A stretch of 64,000 nt of DNA from Branchiostoma belcheri. Its lineage: Eukaryota; Chordata; Leptocardii; Amphioxiformes; Branchiostomatidae. A program made the translations under genes and the position numbers. Below, in pieces: positions 1-9,925 of the stretch. The stretch spans positions 248,001 through 312,000 of the forward strand of contig NW_017802379.1 of the NCBI RefSeq assembly GCF_001625305.1, in the 5' to 3' direction. The notes beneath the pieces were generated by a model that did not search any database, was not told the origin of the DNA, and saw nothing but the letters and a program-made list of their open reading frames with translations. Position 1 is the stretch's first letter. Each line of letters begins with the position of its first letter.

Positions 1-1330
1 AACGTCTGCTTGGAGATTACGATAAGACGTTACGTAATAAAACAGATCACCATTGTGCTTTGACGTTTGTGCTTGCAAATATTGTGTACCATGTTGAAAC
101 TTGAAAGAGACATATACTTACAAGTTACATATTCAAATTGAGTTTACGAAACGAGAACTGTTGCTACAGTTTCTGCTACTTCTGATAAATCTAAAGCTTT
201 GTTTCTGTAAACTAAAACAGAAGTTACTTTTGACATTTTTAACAGGCCCAAAAAAAAGGCATCAACGCTCCACTAATTATCTTGTCGAACAAGATTTATC
301 TAACAAGAAGTTGTCATTGTGTATCAGTGTATATCTGAAGGTAATGAACTAGAAACAAAGTTGGTTAGTCAAACTCCAGGCAGAAACCAAGTACATGTAT
401 CTCTCCCATAGTATAGATGGAATCAAAATATCTGGGTATCTTTGTAGTGTCATTTAGTATCATCATTATCATGTCAAGGCACACACACCGACATATATAA
501 TTAAACCAAAAATAGCTTAATTGTCAGAATAATATATATTTCATTAAAGAATCTGCCACTGTAACAGCTTAAGAAATTCAAGGTGGCATATACTACAGCT
601 CCAATTCTTCAAGGATTCTAGCAGAAGTCATGAGATGTTATATAAGACTTGTGATCAGCTACAACCCCTCCCCCATGTCTTCATTTGCATGTAAAAGTCG
701 ACAATTAAAACTGTCATGATATGTCACCGATCCCTAACACACATCTGTATATACATGCCATTATGATTCTCGAGCGATAGGGTTTTAAGTGAAGGAGAGT
801 TTGCTGTCCAACTACAACAATAAGGACCTTTTGTGGAATGCGAAGAAAGAAAGAGGAAGGAAGATCCTTGGGAAAAATCGTCATCATTGAAAACAGAAGG
901 TCCCTGTGCTAAGATGTGAAGCGAAAATGATCAAAGCTCGAAGCCGAGTCTTGTTTACTCACCAGTTGCTTTGCACGGACTTGTCGCTGACTTAGTTCTG
1001 GCACTTTAAAATCCGCGATAATGTCGCATTTCGTTATAAAAACTCGCCGATAAAAACACCGAAACGATCAGATTTCGGGAAATGGTGGCTGCTTTCTGTG
1101 CAAATGAGTAAAGCCCGCAGCAAAGCGCAAAGATAGCGCTTCGATTGCACCGACACCAAGCCAAAATTTAGCATTCAAGAAAGATGTTAATACAATTTTT
1201 AATATTACCCATATTATTATCAACGTGATTGCATATGGTTTTTATAAAAGCCACTCGGTTTTGTGGAAATATTATTTTTCAAGTCTGTTTATGATGTGTT
1301 ACGTTTGCATGCTACCAAGCAACTCTCACT
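1..1330. other. Upstream intergenic sequence, no gene recognised
   Basis: AT-rich sequence without a coding exon I can support. The stretch around 950-1160 is richer in CpG and could belong to a promoter of a gene lying to the left on the minus strand, but no exon of such a gene is visible. Confidence 0.4.
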
Positions 1331-1333
1331 ATA

Positions 1334-1381
1334 TCTCGCGAGGATTCGTCTTTTTACGAGATCTGCAATCCAAGATGGCGG
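1334..1381 (+). promoter_or_regulatory. Probable SGF29 promoter core
   Basis: TCTCGCGAG at 1334-1342 is a near-match to the TCTCGCGAGA element of CpG-type promoters. CAAGATGGCGG at 1371-1381 matches the YY1 motif that usually sits just after a transcription start. The first acceptor of SGF29 is at 2046, so a non-coding first exon starting near 1370 is a reasonable inference. Its donor site was not identified with confidence. Confidence 0.4.
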
Positions 1382-1799
1382 AAAGACAGTCTTGATTTAA
1401 TGAGTTGTCATAAAAAACATCAAAATCTCGTGATATTGAATCGGCATCAACAAAAACTCGTCAACATAATATCAAGACATTGTTTGGAAATCAGTAGGTG
1501 TGGAATTTAATGCTTTTTAGAGGTTATAGACTCCGAAAAGTCTTCATGAATTTACGTGGTCCTTTGTCAATTGTGAGCCTTTGTCACTTGGTGTGAAGTT
1601 GGTGTTTCTTTTTTGGCGGGGGTGGGGTGAGCCTTAGATACAACATCAAGGGACCGAAATGCTTTTTTCTGCATCAGAGCAGGTAACATTGACAATTACT
1701 TGCACTGGACAAACTTTACCCACACCCTTCAGACATTGACAAGTATGCATCATAAATCAAATCAGTGGTTGTTGAAAATTTGATTGGTTTGCTCACGAT

Positions 1800-1955
1800 T
1801 TGATATTGATCATAAATTCTGGCACTCAATTTCACCTGAGTGAAGTGAGGAAAGTCGTGTAAAGTGCCTTTCCCAAGGGCAGAAGGTTGGCGACTTGGAA
1901 GGATTCGAACCTGGGACCTCAAGGTTCTGAGCCAAATGCTCTGCCATTACTACCC
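1800..1955 (-). repeat. tRNA-derived SINE copy (minus strand)
   Basis: Read on the minus strand, the head carries a polymerase III B-box-like GGTTCGAATCC and an A-box-like stretch containing TTTGGCTCAGAACC, followed by a body with CCCTTGGGAAAGGCACTT. The same head and body occur on the plus strand at 49375-49545, so this is a dispersed element and not a functional tRNA gene. It resembles the tRNA-derived SINEs known in amphioxus. Confidence 0.75.
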
Positions 1956-2069
1956 CCCGCATCCTTGTCTATCTTTGTGTTGGAATAAAGTTCAGCACCG
2001 TACTATGGTATTTCTTAATGTTACATGTACTGCTATTTGTCCACAGCAGTCGGACCTGACCCTGTCACC

Positions 2070-5000
2070 ATGCGTCGTGGACGTGGCCCAGCCTCCGCCT
2101 CCAGCACCACCTCCTCCAGCTCCGCCCTGTTCGGCGGGGAGTCGGCCACCTCGTCCCCCGCCCTGGACACCCGCATCCCAGACCTGCTGAAGGAGCTGCA
2201 CCAACTCATACAGCAGACACAGGTGCTAATCTCCCAGCAAATCCTAGGGTGGCAAAAGACAGTATCAAATTGGCAGGGCAGTATCTAGTTTTTAGCTTAG
2301 TTTTTGTTATATTCCTCAGAGTCAATAATGACTAGCTTGTTGTGCACTGGAGCTAGGTGTTACTTGTTCACTACTCTAGCTACAGTGCACAGTATACAAG
2401 ATACAGAAGGTCATCGAGATGACAGCTCATGTTCTAATTATGGCTCCTTGGTTTATGGGTCAAGTTGCAGGAATTTCCAAGCTTCAAGTATAGATGAATC
2501 AAATTTGCAAACAAAGATTGCAAGCTTTGGATGGTCTCAGTTGCCCAGACTTACCTTATATTACATCCCAATCAGGAGGAGCGGGCCCGAAGTGAGCACA
2601 ACCTCACCAACATTCAGAAAACACACGAGAGAATACAGTACGAACAGAAGGGCAAGTCCAAAGGTACATCAACAGGTAGGTAGACAGAACTCTTTACTAT
2701 ATGTTATAGTTGAAACTAACTTAAGAATGACACTTGCATTATTGCTGCCCTCTTTTGTGCTGCTTTAGTGACAGTTTTAGATATTACCCAGTAAATTTAT
2801 TATTTTGCAAACTCAAAACTTCCCCCTGTGTTTCAGCTGTGTCTCCGTACTTCAAGAGTAAGCTGCGAGGTTTGTACAGTACAGCAAAGGCCGATGCTGA
2901 AGTGGAGGCGGAGTGAGTTTTTTTCCAAAATCTTCCCATGTTCTAATTGTCATAAACCACACAGTAATAGCCAACAACCGGCTATTTGCATTTAGACTAT
3001 GTATTTTTTCAAGACAGACAGAATTTCTAGTACATTTTCCCAATCATACATGTGTGAAGAAGGAAGGTTATCTTGGTGGTCAGAAACATAGACATGTTTG
3101 TAATGCAGTGTTCTTGTTTGTTTTCCAGCCTGCTGAGAAAATGCTTGGACAAGATTGCTCAAATTAAGGCCATTCGGAATGAGAGGAGAATAGGTACGGT
3201 ACTCTGATTGCTACGCATTTGTTAATTGTTTGGACAATCTTACAACTTTTTTTTTTGAAAAAAAAAAAAAAGAACAGAAATGTGGCATGTCATTTTCATA
3301 CCTACATTTACATAACAAGTCTTTCCCCTTCTTTGTTTCCAGCTGCAAAGAGTGCAGGGATTTTTATGGAACAAGAACCACCAAGGTATGGGATTGCATA
3401 AATGTAAAGTGAAGAAACGTTACCTCTAGTTATTAAAATTTATTAAAACTCTAGGCATATTTTTAATCCTGTGACTGAAGTATGAAGAGTGGATTCTCTT
3501 GTGAAATCTGACTAACAACAAAGCATATATTTGGATAATGACTTTTCTGTTAGTAACTGATGTTTTTTATACCTCCGTTGCAGGAAAACCATGCGGCGTG
3601 GTGTGCTGATGACCCTCCTACAGCAGTCAGCCATGACCTTACCACTGTGGATAGGCAAACCTGGAGAGAGGTGATGTGTAGTCTAGATGTGTAGAGCATC
3701 TTGCTAAAATTGTTTCTCCCTCCTCTCTATCTCTTTTTCTCGTGCTTTTCTGACCAAAGACATGACAATGTTTGCCTTTGTGAAAGTTTCAGACATAAAT
3801 TTCAACAAATTGTTGTTGTTTTTTCTTTAGCCCCCCTCCCCTGTGTGGTGCAGTCCAGGCAGGTTCAGACTATGTAGCTAAACCAGGAGACAAGGTGGCG
3901 GCCAGAGTCAAGGGGCCTGACGGGGACGAACAGTGGATCCTGGCAGAAGTCGTGTCCTTCAATACAGGCACCAACAAGTAAGGACAGCTGTAGTAATGTG
4001 TGTACAACAGTGGGAAGCTTATATAGTTGTTGTCAGTTTCATAGAATTTTCTTGTCAGTTGTTTAGGTGGAAGGTTTGCAAAAAGAGAGTAACAGTCTTG
4101 ATTCTTCTTGCCATTCAACTGTTGTGCTGTTTGTTTCAGGTATGAAGTTGATGACATCGACAGTGAAGAAGGGAAAGAGTGAGTTTTTCTATGACTTGTG
4201 CATTTTGTATGAAATAGTTGTGGTGTATTATATTTATGTCTGAAAGGGGTGAAATATTACTCTCTCTGTCAGTCAGTTTTGCACAGACTGTGCAGTTCTG
4301 CACAGCAACCAACTGATGATGATGATGATGATGTTTACTCATAAATTGTTCTGTGTTTCTCCAGGAGACACACCCTGAGTCGTAGGAGAGTTATCCCACT
4401 GCCACAGTGGAAGGCCAACCCAGAGACAGACCCAGAGGCACTTTTCCACAAAGATACGGTCAGTTTAACTTTTGTGGTCATTTCTTCCTTTTTTGCTGTT
4501 TAGCCTAGCATTAAGGACCCTCTTTATAGTGGCTTCCTGTCTACTATGACTGGCTTGAATGGTTGTGATGTAGGTCTTACCAATTATGTTCTCTCTCTCC
4601 ACAGTTGGTGTTGGCCTTGTACCCACAGACGACGTGCTTCTACAGAGCCCTGATACATGCCCCACCTACAAGGGTACGCACAGGTTTTCTATACATGTTG
4701 TACATGCTGTATATGTATATTCAATATTGACTTAACCCTTGTAAAGAGACTTTACACTTGATACCATTATTGACTTAGGTATTTACTTATAATGCTATCG
4801 AGTAAAAGGTACTTACTTATAATGTATGTTGTGGGGGGTAGAATTAATATCACAGATGTATTTTTTCAAGCACTAATACTGCATGAAAGGAGAGGAAGCA
4901 TTTTCAGTTTTTGGAACTGTCAACCTAAAATCATGTTTACTGTAATTGATTCATAACTTTCTACGGGCCACAAGTTTAGGACAATTTCAAGCGATTTTGA

Positions 5001-5199
5001 GTTGAAAGTTTCACAAAGCTTTCCTTTAGGTCTGTGTTGATGATTTCTTCCAAACCTCATGGTGTGTTTGTGTATTGTTAAGCCACAGGATGACTACTCA
5101 GTGCTGTTTGAGGACACCTCCTACGCTGATGGCTACTCCCCGCCCCTTACCGTGGCTCAGAGATATGTGGTGTCGTGTAAGGAGAGCAAGAAGAGATAG
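2070..5199 (+). CDS. SGF29: SAGA-associated factor 29 (SGF29/CCDC101)
   Basis: Reader subunit of the SAGA and ATAC histone acetyltransferase complexes; it acts in the nucleus and binds H3K4me3 through a tandem Tudor domain. Coding exons: 2070-2222, 2576-2663, 2837-2912, 3129-3193, 3343-3385, 3584-3670, 3831-3977, 4140-4178, 4365-4458, 4605-4673, 5083-5199. Together they encode 325 residues (human about 293); the excess is a Ser/Ala-rich N-terminus. Family hallmarks are ELHQLIQQTQ, SEHNLTNIQKTHERIQ and LRGLYSTAKADAE in the coiled coil (residues about 30-140), MRRGVLMTLLQQSAMTLPLW, and the Tudor region from about residue 178 (DGDEQWILAEVVSF, KYEVDDIDSEEGKERHTLSR, CFYRALIHAPP, DYSVLFEDTSYADGYSP). 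The start at 2070 lies just after an acceptor at 2046, so a non-coding 5' exon exists. All junctions are in frame. Confidence 0.96.
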
Positions 5200-5836
5200 T
5201 CACACCCCTGGAACGTCAAGACTCTATTTGTACATGTACCCGGTAGCATCATTATGCTGTGGACCACAGGACTACTAGCCTGGTGTCTATCCTATTCTAG
5301 CTCTAGTTCACCCTTACAATTGCCTTCCTTCCTGAATAGTATGTCACCTGTTTATAGAGAAGCGATTGGCATTTAAATATTCACTTGAAATATAAGCAAG
5401 AGTTCTGATTCACTGTATATTTCCTGTGCAAATTTTTTTGATTCATTAAACAATGGAGAAGTAATGTAAGAACCAAACGTTTCAATGGGGACAGTGCCAG
5501 ACTATTCTGCATGGAAGTGACCAAAGTAACGAACCAGAGCTAGATTAGAATGAATACCAGGCAACCGGACTAGTGGATCACTTAGCACTTATCATTTGTA
5601 CATAGCTGCCCTCTATGTTAGTATATAAACTAACACATGATATTATACAGTCATGTAGTCATAACAGATACTTGTATTATCTGTGGTAGGACTGAACTGC
5701 AAGCAACTTCTCACCATCAAATCAACAACTTGCCTTCCACATGGTGTACATGTATGTGAGATGTCCAACAAAGAATCTAGTAGTCATTGTAAAGCTTGAT
5801 ATGCTGAGCAGAAGGCTGATTCACTTTTCCTCTAAC

Positions 5837-5866
5837 AATACGTCAACAATTTATTGTTGACGTATT
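5837..5866 (+). other. Perfect hairpin in the SGF29 3' UTR
   Basis: A 14-bp stem (AATACGTCAACAAT and its exact reverse complement) encloses a 2-nt gap. It lies in the 3' UTR about 140 nt before the poly(A) signal, so it would form in the mRNA. Function unknown. Confidence 0.6.
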
Positions 5867-6004
5867 ATTATTATTGTGCACTGTATATTCCAGTGTATCG
5901 TTAGTTTTTTTTTCACATATTCGCAGTGTATACGATTAGCCCTTTTTATGTGCCTGTAGAGTTTGTATAAATGCATTTACTTTGTATGAAATTCTTTGAA
6001 CATC

Positions 6005-6010
6005 AATAAA
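6005..6010 (+). terminator. Poly(A) signal of SGF29
   Basis: AATAAA about 800 nt after the SGF29 stop codon, with a GT-rich stretch (TTGTTTGTGGT) about 45 nt further on. It is the best canonical signal in the interval before ARV1. Confidence 0.6.
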
Positions 6011-6025
6011 GTACCGTATATAACG

Positions 6026-6468
6026 TTACATGTAATGCCACTTGAATCCTGGTTGTTTGTGGTCTAAGTAAAATTCGTCTGAGCTATGAAAACTTAAGTT
6101 ACAGCAATGGCTGGAAGATGTACTCATAAATCAGTAGCTGCTGCGATGATAAATATTGTCTTTGGATAGATTGTTGTAAAAGCGCCCCTCTCGAAGTCTG
6201 TAAGCATTACAAGTCTTACTCAGACAGCCTTGTAAAAGCGACCTCTAGAAGACTGAATCAGTACTGCAGGAATATTGCCACTGCGCTCCAAGCAAAGAGC
6301 AAGCCGCTAACTGCACGGTATAATCAGAGACATGTCCTTGGTATAATCTGGATTTCTCTGATGCTGTTGTGTTTGCCGGCTTAAAGCGGTTTTATATCAA
6401 CGTTTAATACCTTCTGTCTACAAGTTAATAATATTTAAGATCACGCTACGTTTGAGGGATCCAGAGAA
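6026..6468. other. SGF29-ARV1 intergenic gap / ARV1 5' region
   Basis: About 440 bp between the inferred SGF29 cleavage site and the ARV1 start codon. It must hold the ARV1 promoter and 5' UTR. I see no convincing core element and no other gene. Confidence 0.4.
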
Positions 6469-9286
6469 ATGAAGAAATACACCTGCATTGAGTGTGGGAG
6501 GGGGGCAGAAGAACTGTATAGAGACTTCGGTGGCGGCAATTTGAAAATCTCCCACTGCGTAAGTACAATCAGAGGGTTAGTTAGTTCCTGTTTTTTCGTA
6601 TTTTTGGAGTTATGAATTACCGTACACAACTGATATGTATTGAACTACGTAGTGTTGGTATGATGATGACACTGAACTGTGCACAACCCGGAAGTGCTGT
6701 TGTCAACAAAATCTTTAACCATACGAACCATACAACAACATCATCTTCTCGGGTGCACAACACATAGCATTGGACTGCAATGAAGAATCGCCGTGTGCCG
6801 AAATGGACTTTTGGCATGGCTTAGTAAGGTTTACTGTTTATCAGTCTATTACAGAAACAATATCATTTATATTCTCAGTGCCAGTCCTGACCACTGTGTA
6901 CATTTGTACATTGTACTGGAAAACTATGTAATTCCCAGGCAGATGTAACTAAGGATCTAGTTAGCTCATGCTCACATGTTTTATGCATGTTTTGTCCAAC
7001 ATTTAGTAACGTTATACCTCTTTTGTATTCGCCTCCTATTATCTTGCGTAAGGTAGGGTTTCAGAATTTCCTACAGTCTGTCTTGTCCAACGGCTGAAGT
7101 CAAGTTAGCAGCCTAAGAAAACTTGGATATACTTTAAATTTGTTTCCCATCGATCCACAGGACCACTGTGACCAGGTGGTGGATAAGTATGTAGAGTTTG
7201 ACCCTGTCCTGGTGTTACTGGACGCACTTCTACACAAACCACAGGCTTACAGGCACATTCTACTCAACAGTGGCATACAGGTAGACAAAGTTATAAGTAT
7301 ATCATGTCCACAAGGATAACTGTTACTAGTATACATGTAGTTAAACTTTTTGAGAATGAACACTATTGAATCAATGTACCCGGTAGTGTTATCAGTGGCT
7401 TTTTTTGGCCTTAATTTTGTTAACATACAATTGTTCTTATCAATATAACTAGGAGGAATGCTAAGAAACATAAGAATATTTGGCAACATTTACATTTCAG
7501 TGTAAGACTACAGTGCAATGAAACATATTGTTACTTTTAGCCCTGGGAAAGCATGAAAAAATTTGTTCCTAATCATTTTGTTGTGTCTTTGTCATTTGTC
7601 TTCAGTTCCGTTGAAACCTAAGCTGCAATTAATGTAGCCATTTTATATTTTCTTTTTAAAAAAATCAAGCATCAACATTTTGTATGATACATATATTCCT
7701 GACAGTGTGAAATTCCCTTCCCCCAGTTCCACTGGAGACTGGCCGTGATCTGTCTCCTGTGTGATGCTTACATCAAGTGGGCTCACCTGAAGTCAGCAGA
7801 CTCCACAGACACACAACAGCACATGGGCTTCTACGCTCTGGAGTGGGACTTCTACCTCATGTTCCTCCTAGCAGCAATCGGTCAGTTCAAGGGTTTCTAG
7901 CCTGGGGGCCAGAGTTGTTAACTTTTTAAGTGCCATCACATGGAGCAGACAGAAGCTAAGGTTCAAGCCAGGCATTCAGGTTGAGAGTTTTCACCAGTAT
8001 CTAATTTATTGAGGGAATATAAGTTATTATAACAGCAATTCAATGACTAGACTAAGAGCTAGGCCATTCTAGGCAAAACAGGCATGTCTGTTATGATTTA
8101 AGTAGATTAGACTTGGATGAGATCAAGCCAGGAGGGAAGTGCGGGTTCTCTGCATTGTTGAAATAAAATCAGAGGTCCATTGTACATCCTCTTCCCTTCC
8201 AGAGTTGGCGGTGTTCCTTGGGTGCTGTATGCTGCTGCTGCAGGTCAACAGATATATTGCACCATCTCCTGAAGTGAGGTAGGTCATCAGAAACCAAAGA
8301 AACATAGGAGGTTTTATCCCAGATATTTAGTATCATTTGAAGGCTGATTCACCAGTTTGAAAGTGACAAAGATGATTAACTAAAAACATTAGCATATAGA
8401 TAGTGTTCAGCACCAAGGACAGAAATGTTTGCCTATGTGAATATGTTTTTTTTGTACAGACATGGAAATCAACCCCTTGTTCTTTGAGTTACACACAAAG
8501 TTAAAGTACATAACTTCTTTTCTTAGGTTTTCTTCTGTAGTTCGTGCTCTGCTACTGTCCAGTTTTGGGAAGTTACTGGTCATCCCAGCAGTGATCTGGG
8601 GTGAGACAAACAGCACAGTGTACCTGGGCCTCACTAGACTGTTCGTCTTCACGTGTAACTCACTGGCTATGAGAGGTAAGATGCTATCAAACACTCAGCT
8701 ATTTGACTTTAAAATACACTGCCTCATGTTTCTCCTGGCAACAATCAGTCAGTTCCAGGTTTTCTAGCCAGAATAACCTGGGACCCAGACTAGTATCATG
8801 CCATTAGCTGCGGTTCCGTATTGTCATGATGGGAATGGTATCAGCACCAAGGACAGGAATGTTTGTCTTCACATGTAACTCGCTGGCTATGAGGTCAGCT
8901 GCTATCAAACACTCATCTCTGTGACTTTACACTGCATATTGTCATCATGGGGATGGCATCCTTCCCATACCTTTAACAGCTGGGAACCAGAAAAATGTTA
9001 GTTATGATAGTGTTCAGCACGAAGGACAGGAATGTTTGCCTATGTGTATGTTTTGTGTGTAAAAACATGTGTATGATTATGTTTTATCAGTACAAATTTG
9101 GTACTATATTGTACATGTATCAGTACTATATTTAAAGGTTAAAACTCATGTTGCATTTTCTTTGTTTTTTCTACAGTAACCATGGATACCAGACAAGATG
9201 TGGCATGCGGCCTGGTTGCTACGAGCCTGCTAGTACAGTACCTCACATCCCTGTCCATCCACAAGTTATTACACATTCCAACATGA
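6469..9286 (+). CDS. ARV1: ARV1 sterol/lipid homeostasis protein
   Basis: ER membrane protein of sterol and GPI-anchor/sphingolipid homeostasis. Exons: 6469-6558, 7161-7280, 7727-7880, 8203-8278, 8527-8675, 9177-9286, giving 232 residues (human 271). The N-terminal ARV1 homology domain is clear: two CxxC pairs (C6/C9 and C30/C33), the ELYRDF segment, DKYVEFDPVLVLLDALL and QAYRHILLN. Hydrophobic segments follow (RLAVICLLCDAYIKW, FYLMFLLAAI, the LLLSSFGKLLVIPAVIW block and a C-terminal segment). The model starts closer to the first CxxC than the human protein. Introns 4 and 5 hold duplicated exon edges (see the repeat at 8639-9057). It runs tail-to-tail with the next gene. Confidence 0.95.
8639..9057 (+). 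repeat. Decayed copies of ARV1 exon edges within intron 5
   Basis: 8722-8771 copies the end of exon 3 and the start of its intron (7855-7905: CTCATGTT, CAATC and TCAGTTC in the same order). 8862-8936 copies the end of exon 5, its donor and the following intron bases (8639-8722). A third module, with CAGCAC, AAGGACAG and AATGTTTG in order, occurs at 8407, 8842 and 9013. The copies are broken as coding sequence. Confidence 0.75.
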
Positions 9287-9925
9287 TGTTATGTGCTGTT
9301 GGTTATAACTGTTAAACTGATTTATTTATACAGTTACTAGTGGAGTTTAAATTTCCTATGAGTATTGTTTACCTTGATGTCTAACCTTCATCAACGTAAC
9401 TGATAAACTGCAATGTGTGACACACCAGTTCTGTTTTACGAAGTACAATTGCAAGCTCTGTATGACAGGACTGAATGGATCTATCCATTCACACCAGGAA
9501 GGAACCCTATTCTTATTCATAGGTGCGGTGGGTTCTTGATCAAGATGTGTCACAGAAAACGCACAGAACCCCCTTTTTTTGTATAGATTGTAAATCTAAA
9601 GACAACTTTAGGCAACGAAAACAAATCTTTCTTCACCATCTTAAAATTTTTTATTGCATACTTTCCTTTTTCTGTACATGAGCCACCCTCTCCATATGCA
9701 TTAACCTCAGAACCAAAGATGCATTTGACATTAAAACGTCTCGATTGAAAACCATTTATGTCTAGACGTCTCAGTCAACCCTCTTCACAGAGACCAACTG
9801 TCCGATGTCCTTTGGGTGGTCGCCTTTAGCAGTTTTGACTGTACTTTCATAATCTACTTAATAAGTATACTGTATAACAGTACCACTGTTTTAAATTAAT
9901 GCTATTATGCCACTTCAAAGGGCAT
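9287..9925. other. Convergent 3' UTR interval (ARV1 + / glycogen-binding gene -)
   Basis: No coding exon is seen. A minus-strand AATAAA (plus-strand TTTATT at 9650-9655) is a plausible poly(A) signal for the minus-strand gene. ATTAAA near 9730 could serve ARV1. If both are used, the two 3' UTRs overlap. Confidence 0.45.

Noticed and set aside
2304-2768. 154-codon plus-strand open frame
   Set aside because: Overlaps SGF29 exon 2 in the wrong frame and spans its intron borders.
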